From positions 1 through 14,688 of the forward strand of contig JBQCCP010000171.1 in NCBI GenBank assembly GCA_051962095.1: 14,688 nucleotides of DNA, read 5' to 3'. Under the pieces are notes generated by a model. It saw only the letters and a list, made by a program, of their open reading frames with translations. It had not been told where the DNA came from and ran no database searches. Positions 8,483 through 14,688 of this stretch are shown one piece after another. The DNA is from 66-474 sp051962095 (GTDB taxonomy: Bacteria; Pseudomonadota; Gammaproteobacteria; Xanthomonadales; Rhodanobacteraceae). Position numbers and translations under genes: made by a program. How positions within the stretch are numbered: position 1 is the first letter of the stretch; each line of letters starts with the position of its first letter.

Positions 8483-9328
8483 TCAGCCGACGTGGAAGCG
8501 ACGACGGCGGTTCATGCCCACAGCGGCGCCGATCAGCAACACCCCGAGGCCGAACATGCCGAGCGCGGCGGGTTCCGGCACCGGATGGACGGATTCGACC
8601 ATCACCACGAAGTCGTTGTAGTCGAGATCCGAACGGCCGAACGGCAGATCTTCCCAGGCAAGGATGTAATCGCTGGTCCCGAAGGTTGCGTACTGTCCGG
8701 ACTGGACGTTGTCCAGCTTGGTTTGGCCATTGCCTTGGTAGGCGACCATGTGCGAGATGCCATCGCTGTTCAGGTCCAGCACGGAATAGAAGACCTGGCC
8801 GTGCCCGTTGTCGAGGTAGTAGCCGAACAGATTGGTCGTGCCAAAGGTGGCGCTTGCCGAGCCGAGGGACTGGCCATTACCCGGCAAATACACAGCGGTG
8901 AAGTTGCCGTCGCCGCTCCAGATCAGCGTGGTGGCGGCGTTGTGGCCGGCGGGGCCGCCGAACAACACCAGGCGATTGCTGGGATCCGTCGGATCGAAAA
9001 TGCCGAACGTGTTCGTGTTCGCGTAGCCCGCGATTTCGAACATGATCCGGTTCTCGCCAAGGCCCGACGCGGAAGTCGACCAGTAGGCGCTGGGAGTCGT
9101 CTGCCCGTGGTACACGTCGATCTGAGGCGTGCCCGGCTTGGTAATGCTGTTCAGCAGGTCCTGCAGTCCGGTGCCGGCGCCGTCCGTGCCCAGCGGAGCG
9201 ATGCAAACGGGGCCGCCTTGGGTCTGGGTCCCCTCGGCATTGACCGGGCAGGTGGTGGCGAAAGCCTGGGCCGCGAACAGGCCGGCAGCGGCCAGTCCGG
9301 CGAAGCCCAGATACTTCATTGCGTTCAT
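8483..9328 (-). CDS. Secreted PEP-CTERM sorting-domain surface protein with DUF4114-like module
   Basis: Exported protein of 281 residues. A Sec signal peptide (MNAMKYLGFAGLAAAG..., cleavage likely near AFA-TT, residue 25) precedes a mature domain with two early cysteines (27 and 42) that could form a disulfide. A D-x-N-x-D-G stretch (185-190) resembles a calcium-binding loop. The stretch ILAWEDLP ... DLDYNDFVVMV (222-243) matches the DUF4114 signature. The C terminus is a textbook PEP-CTERM tag: VPEP (250-253), a hydrophobic helix (about 255-272) and RRRR (274-277). Such tags are recognised by exosortase XrtA, which cleaves and releases or anchors the protein in the envelope or EPS. ATG 9328 has GGAG 6 nt upstream. 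It is monocistronic: a sigma-54-type promoter lies upstream and a strong terminator downstream. A matrix protein or adhesin role is inferred. Confidence 0.92.
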   Translation of the reverse strand: MNAMKYLGFAGLAAAGLFAAQAFATTCPVNAEGTQTQGGPVCIAPLGTDGAGTGLQDLLNSITKPGTPQIDVYHGQTTPSAYWSTSASGLGENRIMFEIAGYANTNTFGIFDPTDPSNRLVLFGGPAGHNAATTLIWSGDGNFTAVYLPGNGQSLGSASATFGTTNLFGYYLDNGHGQVFYSVLDLNSDGISHMVAYQGNGQTKLDNVQSGQYATFGTSDYILAWEDLPFGRSDLDYNDFVVMVESVHPVPEPAALGMFGLGVLLIGAAVGMNRRRRFHVG

Positions 9329-9377
9329 ACGTTGCTCCTGTTTGTAGGTCTGCAGCACTGGTCAGGCGCCGGTATGA

Positions 9378-9393
9378 AGCACGTCTTGTGCCA
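9378..9393 (-). promoter_or_regulatory. Sigma-54 (-24/-12) promoter of the PEP-CTERM gene
   Basis: Minus-strand TGGCACAAGACGTGCT fits the RpoN consensus TGGCACR-N4-TTGCW, differing only at the first T of the -12 TTGC, with exact GG-to-GC spacing. It would start transcription near 9367, giving a leader of roughly 40 nt. An 8-bp palindrome TTACGTAA (9395-9402) abuts its upstream side. PEP-CTERM genes controlled by PrsK/PrsR are known to be RpoN-dependent, which fits. Confidence 0.78.
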
Positions 9394-9452
9394 ATTACGT
9401 AACCTACTGACGTGACGGCATTTTCCAGATCATTCTGCAGCGTCGGCCGAAT

Positions 9453-9477
9453 GAAATGTAAGCTTTGTCGACATTTC
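9453..9477. promoter_or_regulatory. Inverted repeat, probable PrsR enhancer (PEP-CTERM box-like)
   Basis: GAAATGT and ACATTTC form a perfect 7-bp inverted repeat with an 11-nt spacer. It lies about 60-85 bp upstream of the -24 element, centred roughly 100 bp before the predicted start site, where NtrC-type activators bind. The two half-sites, about 18 bp apart centre to centre, suit a Fis-like dimer. Assignment to PrsR is inferred from location. Confidence 0.5.
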
Positions 9478-9691
9478 GTCAAGACGTAGTGAACGCAGGC
9501 TCGACTCTCACTGCGAAAGAGCACTCCGCAGGCCCGATCGGACCTTCACGAACGCCAAGGCCGAAGTAGTCCGCACAGGCCGCACCACTTCTCAGTTCGC
9601 CTTCAACAGACGCGCGCACACTTTTGATTCACTTCCAGTTCACACTTTTTCACTTGTGCGTGCGCCAGTCCACAGTACCGAGAACTGCCCG

Positions 9692-9720
9692 TTGACCGCG
9701 CCCTCGCCGTCGCGTTTATT
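9692..9720 (+). promoter_or_regulatory. Candidate sigma-70-type promoter for copy A
   Basis: TTGACC (-35, five of six) and TTTATT (-10, four of six) are separated by exactly 17 bp. Transcription would start near 9727, about 70 nt before the preferred start codon of the first plus-strand gene. Rest of the 469-bp divergent spacer (9329-9797): no gene is seen; direct TTCACTT/TTCACACTT repeats occur at about 9627-9655. Confidence 0.42.
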
Positions 9721-9735
9721 GATCCCTCGTCATTG

Positions 9736-9763
9736 CGGCTCACATGAGGGAGCCGTTTCTTTT
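9736..9763 (+). terminator. Terminator-like hairpin in the leader of copy A
   Basis: CGGCTC (9736-9741) and GAGCCG (9750-9755) form a 6-bp stem with an 8-nt loop, followed by TTTCTTTT. It sits right after the candidate promoter at 9692-9720 and before the start codon at 9798, so it could be a transcription attenuator. It could also be the remnant terminator of a lost upstream gene. It overlaps the alternative ATG at 9744, one reason that start is disfavoured. Confidence 0.4.
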
Positions 9764-9797
9764 GGCACGGACGCCCACGCGCATCTCGGGATCTTGC

Positions 9798-12644
9798 ATG
9801 GGCATCATCAAAGAGTTGGTTGGCGCATCAGCGCCAAGAGGCGGCTTTCGCCGAAATTTCCGGGCAACGCTGTACGGATGCGCCGCGGGCGCGCTGCTGC
9901 TGGGGACCACCCAGGCCGTGGCGGGCACCGTGGTCACCGACACGGTGTTCAGCCAATCCACCCAAGGGCAGAACAACGTGCCCGTCACCTTCGGCCAAGT
10001 CTTCAAGGCCGGCGACGTGCCGAGCGGGGCCACTCTGGCCGCCACGCTCAACGGCCAGCCCGTCACGCTGCAGGTCAACCCGAAAGCCACCAATCCGGAT
10101 GGCAGCTTGCGCCATGCCGTGCTGACGGCGATGGTGCCATCCTTGCCGGCAGGGGCCAAACTGCCGCTGACCCTTTACACGGGCACAGCGCTTACCGGGC
10201 CGACCATCGGGCTGTCGCAACTGCTCGCCACCGGCTACGACGCCAAGATTTCGCTCAACATCGGCGGCACCGTGTACACGGCCAGCGCGCGCTCGCTGCT
10301 GCAGGCTGCCAACCTGGCGGGCGCGTGCGCCGCCTGGGATCCCCAATGCAATGTGTGGCTGTCCGGCCCGCTGGCCAGCGAGTGGGTGGTGAACGGGCCC
10401 GTCACTGCGTCCAACGGCTCAAGCCCGAACCTGCGTGTGTACTTCGCGGTGCGCGCCTATTCGAACGGCACACCGGGTACCGTCGGCCGCGTCCGCACCG
10501 ACATCATCGTTGAAAACTCCGATGCGTTCGCGCCCCAAAGCCAGCCGCAATACACCGCAACCCTGACCTCCGGCAGCGCAAGCTACTCCAGCCCTGCGCT
10601 CACCCAGTACACCGCCACGCGCTGGCACAAGGTGTTGTGGTGGAACAACACCGAGCCGCAGGTTTACCTGCAACAGGACACACAATACATCCAGAACAGC
10701 TTGGCGGTGTCGCGCTACCAGCCGCTGACGCCCAGCGAAAGCTTTCTGGCGAGCCTGCGCCAGTCGTGTGCACCGCTGGACAACTGTGACCAGACCAAGA
10801 CCATGTCCAACGTCGGCGCGCAACCTGCCATCGGCCCGCTGCCGCGCTGGACCAGCGTCTACATCGTTGATCCCGATGTGCGCGCGTACAACTGGATGTT
10901 GGCGAATACCGACGCGCTCGGCGCCTACAGCATCCATTATCGCGATGAGGCAACCGGCTTTCCGCTCAGCATCCAGAGACACCCTTATGTCACTATCGCA
11001 GATTGGGCCTACGCGAGCAGTGCGGCGCAGCAGAGTAGCGCGAAAGGCGCGCTGTACAAAGCCGATCTGTTGCCGGGCTGCGTCAACAACACGGTGGTCA
11101 CGGGCTGCACAACAGCCTGGTACGGCACGGGCAACCCGAACAAATGGGACGCCGAGCATCAGCCGGCGCAGTCGTATGTGCCGTACATGGTGACCGGCGA
11201 CTACTTCTACATGTCTGAACTGGCATTCAGCGCATCATTGAACGAGCTGTTTCCCAACGAAACCTATCGCGGGTTCTCACAGTTGCTGATCGAGAATACG
11301 TACAACTCGGTTCGCGCCAAGGCGTGGGCGCTGCGCAATGTAGCCGAAGCCGCCTTTCTGCTACCAGACGGCTATCCGCTGAAGGCCGAATTCAACGCGG
11401 CCGTGAACGATTCACTCGCCTACTGGAACCAGAAGTACAGCAACAACCCATCAGCGAACCCACTGCGTGTTACCGAGGGCAGCACGGTTTATTCCGTCAA
11501 CGGTGGCAAGAACAATGGCGTCGCCCCTTGGCAGCACGATTTCCTCACCTGGTCGGCAGGACACGCTGCTGAACTCGGGTTCTCTGGCGCGGCGCAATTC
11601 CGCGACTGGCTGGCCGGATTCGAGATCGGATTGATGACCGATTGGCAGAACAATCCGACCCAAGGCTACTGCTGGCTGCAAGCCTCGGGCTATGCCATCG
11701 TTGCCAAGGACGCCTACGGTCACTGGCTGCCCTCTTTCAGCGCCGCTTATCAGGCAACCTTTCCCACACTTTCCGGCCTCGCATGCAATTCGCCCGCAAT
11801 GGTGGACGCCATGGGCAAGCTCGAAGGCCAAGTCTGGCAGGCTGGCGAAATGCATGGATATCCGTACGCTGCCACGGGCTTTCCCGCCAACTTCCAGATT
11901 GGCATTGCCGCCGCCGCGGATACAGGTCTGCCCAACGCCCAGACTGCCTGGAGCATTTTCGAATCGCGCAGTGTTAAGCCAAGTGGCTCCAACGCCTACA
12001 ACAATTATCCGAACTTCGCCGTCATACCTCGCACCGTGCAGGCTGGTCCAGTTCAGCCTCCCACAATGCCATCGATCTTGGATCCACCGCCAACGTCGAG
12101 CCCTCCACCAACCACCCCTCCCTCTGCGACGCCGCCGCCAGTGCCGGTGACACCGCCGCAGACTCCAACGATGCCACCGGTCACGGCCAAGCCGCCTACG
12201 ACAATTCCTGCACCCAGGCCGGTCACCACCCTGCCACCAGTGCCGAAGGAACTGCCCGCACGCCAGTGTGTCGGCAGGACGTGCACGGGTGCAGTGCTGC
12301 CGGGCGTCAGCAGCGCCGAACCGGTGCGCACCAGCGGCGTCAACAGCAAGGTCATCAACCCCGCCGCAACGGTGCCTACGGCGGAGAGCGCGGCGCCGGC
12401 AAGCGCGGTGCGTTTTCTGGTAAACGTGGTCTGCACCCGGTTGAATGCGCGCTGGTGCATGCGCTATCTGCCGCGGAGACTGTATGTCCCGGCGCAGGAA
12501 AGCGCGCGACCCCAGCCGATCGTCAGCGCAGCGGTTCCGGCACGATCCACAGCGTCAGCCGTGCCAGTTGCACCGGGACTTTCGCCCAGCGTCCCCGCCA
12601 AGCATCCAACCATGCAAGGTGACGGACGCCTCATGCGACGCTGA
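9798..12644 (+). CDS. Large secreted protein of unknown family, tandem copy A (possible polysaccharide-active enzyme)
   Basis: Exported protein of 948 residues; function not recognised with certainty. A basic n-region and hydrophobic core end at a signal-peptidase site after AVA (residue 42). The N-terminal region (about 43-150; VPVTFGQVFKAGDVP, then NPDGSLRHAVLT) resembles the RIFT-barrel opening of PcRGLX/YetA-like lyases. The rest to about residue 745 is rich in Trp/Tyr/His and helical-looking, compatible with an alpha/alpha toroid. Residues kept in copy B include His277, His454 (HQPAxSYVPYMVTGDY), His580 (APWQH) and cysteine pairs 177/184, 324/330 and 428/437. A Pro/Thr linker (about 750-818) leads to a 130-residue basic tail without a recognisable anchor or PEP-CTERM motif. 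The ATG at 9798 is preferred over 9744 because copy B also begins MG- followed by a signal peptide. Third-position GC argues that the tail is genuinely coded. A terminator follows at 12717. Confidence 0.8.
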   Translation: MGIIKELVGASAPRGGFRRNFRATLYGCAAGALLLGTTQAVAGTVVTDTVFSQSTQGQNNVPVTFGQVFKAGDVPSGATLAATLNGQPVTLQVNPKATNPDGSLRHAVLTAMVPSLPAGAKLPLTLYTGTALTGPTIGLSQLLATGYDAKISLNIGGTVYTASARSLLQAANLAGACAAWDPQCNVWLSGPLASEWVVNGPVTASNGSSPNLRVYFAVRAYSNGTPGTVGRVRTDIIVENSDAFAPQSQPQYTATLTSGSASYSSPALTQYTATRWHKVLWWNNTEPQVYLQQDTQYIQNSLAVSRYQPLTPSESFLASLRQSCAPLDNCDQTKTMSNVGAQPAIGPLPRWTSVYIVDPDVRAYNWMLANTDALGAYSIHYRDEATGFPLSIQRHPYVTIADWAYASSAAQQSSAKGALYKADLLPGCVNNTVVTGCTTAWYGTGNPNKWDAEHQPAQSYVPYMVTGDYFYMSELAFSASLNELFPNETYRGFSQLLIENTYNSVRAKAWALRNVAEAAFLLPDGYPLKAEFNAAVNDSLAYWNQKYSNNPSANPLRVTEGSTVYSVNGGKNNGVAPWQHDFLTWSAGHAAELGFSGAAQFRDWLAGFEIGLMTDWQNNPTQGYCWLQASGYAIVAKDAYGHWLPSFSAAYQATFPTLSGLACNSPAMVDAMGKLEGQVWQAGEMHGYPYAATGFPANFQIGIAAAADTGLPNAQTAWSIFESRSVKPSGSNAYNNYPNFAVIPRTVQAGPVQPPTMPSILDPPPTSSPPPTTPPSATPPPVPVTPPQTPTMPPVTAKPPTTIPAPRPVTTLPPVPKELPARQCVGRTCTGAVLPGVSSAEPVRTSGVNSKVINPAATVPTAESAAPASAVRFLVNVVCTRLNARWCMRYLPRRLYVPAQESARPQPIVSAAVPARSTASAVPVAPGLSPSVPAKHPTMQGDGRLMRR
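9924..11617 (+). repeat. Tandem gene duplication, unit A (partner unit B at 12983-14688)
   Basis: The mature N-terminal portions of the two plus-strand genes align from GTVVTD onward with only small gaps. Roughly 70% of residues match by eye, rising to about 85% across about residues 222-390 of copy A. At DNA level many blocks differ mainly at third codon positions, so both copies have been kept under selection on protein sequence. Unit B continues beyond the window. Confidence 0.85.
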
Positions 12645-12716
12645 CGCGGACGGAGCTGTCGCGAGCGGCGGCCAGTCAAGCGACGGCGCGTGCAAACTCG
12701 CTGATTCCCTTGGAAG

Positions 12717-12749
12717 CCGTGCCGAAGGAACCTTCGGCACGGTTTTTTT
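12717..12749 (+). terminator. Rho-independent terminator of copy A
   Basis: A perfect 12-bp stem CCGTGCCGAAGG / CCTTCGGCACGG with a two-base centre (in practice a small GGAACC loop) is followed by seven T's. It lies about 70 nt after the copy A stop, so copy B is probably transcribed from its own promoter or by limited readthrough. The rest of 12645-12874 shows no gene and no convincing promoter. Confidence 0.93.
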
Positions 12750-12874
12750 ATGGTCGCGTATGATTGGGCCTGGCGAGCATTCAGAGAACACGCTGACCAA
12801 TCGCCAAGCTCGGCAGCCACGTCGCGCGTCTCGCATCCCGTTCGCTTGGTGGGCAATGGAGGTCCGAATCCGAT

Positions 12875-14688
12875 ATGGGCAATTTCCGACACCAATCGTC
12901 CAGCCAAGACCGATGGCCGCACCGAGCCGGTGGCGTGCTGTGCGTGGCCGCGCTCCTGTGGCTCGGACTGGCGCAAGCGCAGGGGACAGTGGTCACGGAC
13001 AAGGTGATCAGCGAGTCGTCGAGAACACAACCGGAAGTACCTTTCACGTTCGGACAGGTGTTCAAGACCGGAGACGTACCGCGGGGTGCTTCTTTGACGG
13101 CGACACTCGACGGGCACCCGGTGGAGTTGCAGGTCGACCCCAAGGCCACCAATCCGGACGGCAGCTTGCGCCACGCCGTGCTGACCGTCATGGTGCCGTC
13201 GCTGCCGGGGCGCGCGGAATTGCCGCTCGCCATCTCCTTCGAAGCTGGCGCACCCGACAAGGCAGCGCCCATCACGCTGGCACAAGTGCTCGCTACGGGC
13301 TACGACGCTACCGCCTCCCTAAATATCGGGGGCACGAAGTATTCGATCAGCGCGCGCAAGTTGCTGCAGGCGGCGAGCACCGCCCACGCCTGCAAAGCCT
13401 GGGACGCGGCATGCAATGTCTGGCTTGCCGGGCCGCTGGCAAGCGAATGGGTGGTGAATGGTCCGGTGGCTGCTGCCGACGGAACGACCAACCGCAATCT
13501 GAAAATCTACTTTGCTGTGCGTGCCTACGCGGGTGCCACACCCAGCACGATAGGACCTATCCGTACCGATATCATCGTTGAAAACACGGATGCCTTCGCA
13601 CCCCAGGCACAGCCGCAATACATCGCGACGCTGACGTCGGGCAGCGCGAGCTACACAAGTCCCGCCCTGACCCAGTACACCGCCACGCGCTGGCACAAGG
13701 TGCTGTGGTGGAATGACGCACAACCACTGGTGTATCTGCAACAGGACACGCAGTACATCCAGAACAGCTTGGCGATATCGCGTTACATGAAGCTGAAGCC
13801 CGACGAGAAATTTCTCGCGAGTTTACGGCAATCCTGCGCGCCCCTAGATCATTGTGACCAGACCAAAAACATGTCGAACGTTGGGGCGCAACCAGCAATC
13901 GGTCCGCTGCCACGCTGGACCAGCGTCTACATCGTCGATCCCGACGTGCGTGCCTACAATTGGATGCTGGCCAATACCGATGCGCTCGGCACCTACAGCA
14001 TTCATTATCGCGATGCCGCAACCGGTTGGCCGGTGAGCATAAAAAAGCATCCCTATGTGACGATTGCCAACTGGGCAGCCGCGAACCGGATTTCAGCCCA
14101 AAACACCGCAGACGGCAGGCGATTCAAGGCTGATCTGCTTCCGGGCTGTGCTGCCAACACGGTAGTCACAAAATGCACAAAAGCTTGGTATGTCACCGGT
14201 AATCCGTACCAGTGGAACAACGCCCACCAACCAGCCGAATCATACGTTCCCTACATGGTGACCGGCGATTATTACTATTTGTCCGAGCTCGCGTTCGACG
14301 CTTCGTACAACAATGTTTGGTCGAACGAATCCTATCGCGAGTTTTCGAAGGGATTGATCGATCGATCCCATGGCTCAATGCGCGGGAAAGCATGGACGCT
14401 TCGCAATCTGGCCGAAGCGGCTTTTTTGCTTCCCGACAGTTATCCGCTCAAGGGCGAATTCAATTCGGTTGTTCACAACTCCCTTGATGACTGGAACCAG
14501 AAATACAGCAACAATCCAGATGCCAATCCGCTGCACGTGACCACAGACAGTACCGTTTACAGCTTGCATGGAGGTGAGCACAACGGGGTGGCACCATGGC
14601 AGCACAACTTCCTGACCTGGTCGGTGGGACATGTTGCGGACCTAGGGTTCGCGGACGCGATTCCGCTGCGCAACTGGCTGGCACGATT
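12875..14688 (+). CDS. Large secreted protein of unknown family, tandem copy B (cut by window edge)
   Basis: Paralogue of copy A; 604 codons are visible without a stop or frameshift and the gene runs off the right edge. MGNFRHQSSS and a hydrophobic core ending in AQA-QG (cleavage near residue 35) form a signal peptide, and the match to copy A begins directly after it at GTVVTD. Conserved features are the RIFT-barrel-like start, the three cysteine pairs, TRWHKVLWWN, PRWTSVYIVDPDVRAYNWM, HQPAESYVPYMVTGDY and APWQH. The start is the only suitable in-frame ATG before the hydrophobic core; GGAGG lies about 12 nt upstream, a long spacing. Whether it has the Pro-rich linker and tail of copy A cannot be seen. 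The function is as uncertain as for copy A; its position beside EPS genes suggests an extracellular polysaccharide or matrix substrate. Confidence 0.82.
   Translation, partial: MGNFRHQSSSQDRWPHRAGGVLCVAALLWLGLAQAQGTVVTDKVISESSRTQPEVPFTFGQVFKTGDVPRGASLTATLDGHPVELQVDPKATNPDGSLRHAVLTVMVPSLPGRAELPLAISFEAGAPDKAAPITLAQVLATGYDATASLNIGGTKYSISARKLLQAASTAHACKAWDAACNVWLAGPLASEWVVNGPVAAADGTTNRNLKIYFAVRAYAGATPSTIGPIRTDIIVENTDAFAPQAQPQYIATLTSGSASYTSPALTQYTATRWHKVLWWNDAQPLVYLQQDTQYIQNSLAISRYMKLKPDEKFLASLRQSCAPLDHCDQTKNMSNVGAQPAIGPLPRWTSVYIVDPDVRAYNWMLANTDALGTYSIHYRDAATGWPVSIKKHPYVTIANWAAANRISAQNTADGRRFKADLLPGCAANTVVTKCTKAWYVTGNPYQWNNAHQPAESYVPYMVTGDYYYLSELAFDASYNNVWSNESYREFSKGLIDRSHGSMRGKAWTLRNLAEAAFLLPDSYPLKGEFNSVVHNSLDDWNQKYSNNPDANPLHVTTDSTVYSLHGGEHNGVAPWQHNFLTWSVGHVADLGFADAIPLRNWLAR

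Noticed and set aside
7075..8901. A 608-codon plus-strand open frame spanning wecB and the PEP-CTERM gene
   Set aside because: It crosses the wecB promoter region and a strong terminator and encodes no recognisable motif; both minus-strand genes are certain.
9762..9777. TGGCACG, a perfect -24 element, just before copy A
   Set aside because: The -12 position reads CCCA instead of TTGC, so GG/GC spacing fails and it would not be a working sigma-54 promoter.
9744..9797. Upstream ATG that would lengthen copy A by 18 residues
   Set aside because: It lies inside a hairpin, lacks a ribosome site, and the extension spoils the resemblance to the N terminus of copy B.
12445..13581. A 378-codon plus-strand frame overlapping the end of copy A and the start of copy B
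   Set aside because: It runs through the terminator at 12717-12749 and is out of frame with the paralogous protein, which is clear in the other frame.

Overview
The window reads as GC-rich proteobacterial chromosome, most likely a gammaproteobacterium of the Xanthomonadales/Rhodanobacteraceae type or a related betaproteobacterium. This rests on high GC in third codon positions, the PEP-CTERM/exosortase A regulatory genes and sigma-54-type promoters; the taxon is an inference. The left two thirds is part of an exopolysaccharide (EPS) and PEP-CTERM protein-sorting locus. The right third is a tandem pair of large secreted proteins of a family I cannot name with certainty.

Layout. Positions 1-6966, all minus strand, hold a tight operon transcribed right to left: prsK (sensor kinase), prsR (sigma-54-dependent response regulator, overlapping prsK by 4 nt), prsT (large TPR lipoprotein) and galE (UDP-glucose 4-epimerase, cut by the left edge). 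Upstream on the same strand lie wecB (non-hydrolysing UDP-GlcNAc 2-epimerase, 7126-8304) and a secreted PEP-CTERM surface protein with a DUF4114-like module (8483-9328), which ends in a strong rho-independent terminator. A 469-bp divergent spacer follows. On the plus strand are two paralogous exported proteins, copy A (9798-12644, complete) and copy B (12875 to the window end, cut), separated by another strong terminator.

How it fits together. PrsK/PrsR are known from other bacteria to switch on PEP-CTERM genes through RpoN. The window carries the matching cis elements: a near-consensus -24/-12 promoter before the PEP-CTERM gene (9378-9393), a second before wecB (8346-8361), and a perfect inverted repeat GAAATGT-N11-ACATTTC (9453-9477) at enhancer distance upstream of the first. 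This suggests that the two-component system co-regulates a surface protein and the sugar-nucleotide supply (UDP-ManNAc, UDP-galactose) for the EPS it is expected to be deployed with. No exosortase (xrtA) or glycosyltransferase is in this window, so the rest of the locus must lie elsewhere, probably beyond the left edge.

The least explained part is the tandem pair. Both have signal peptides, three conserved cysteine pairs and an N-terminal segment resembling the RIFT-barrel start of PcRGLX/YetA-like polysaccharide lyases. Their place beside an EPS locus suggests they act on an extracellular polysaccharide, but this is a hypothesis.
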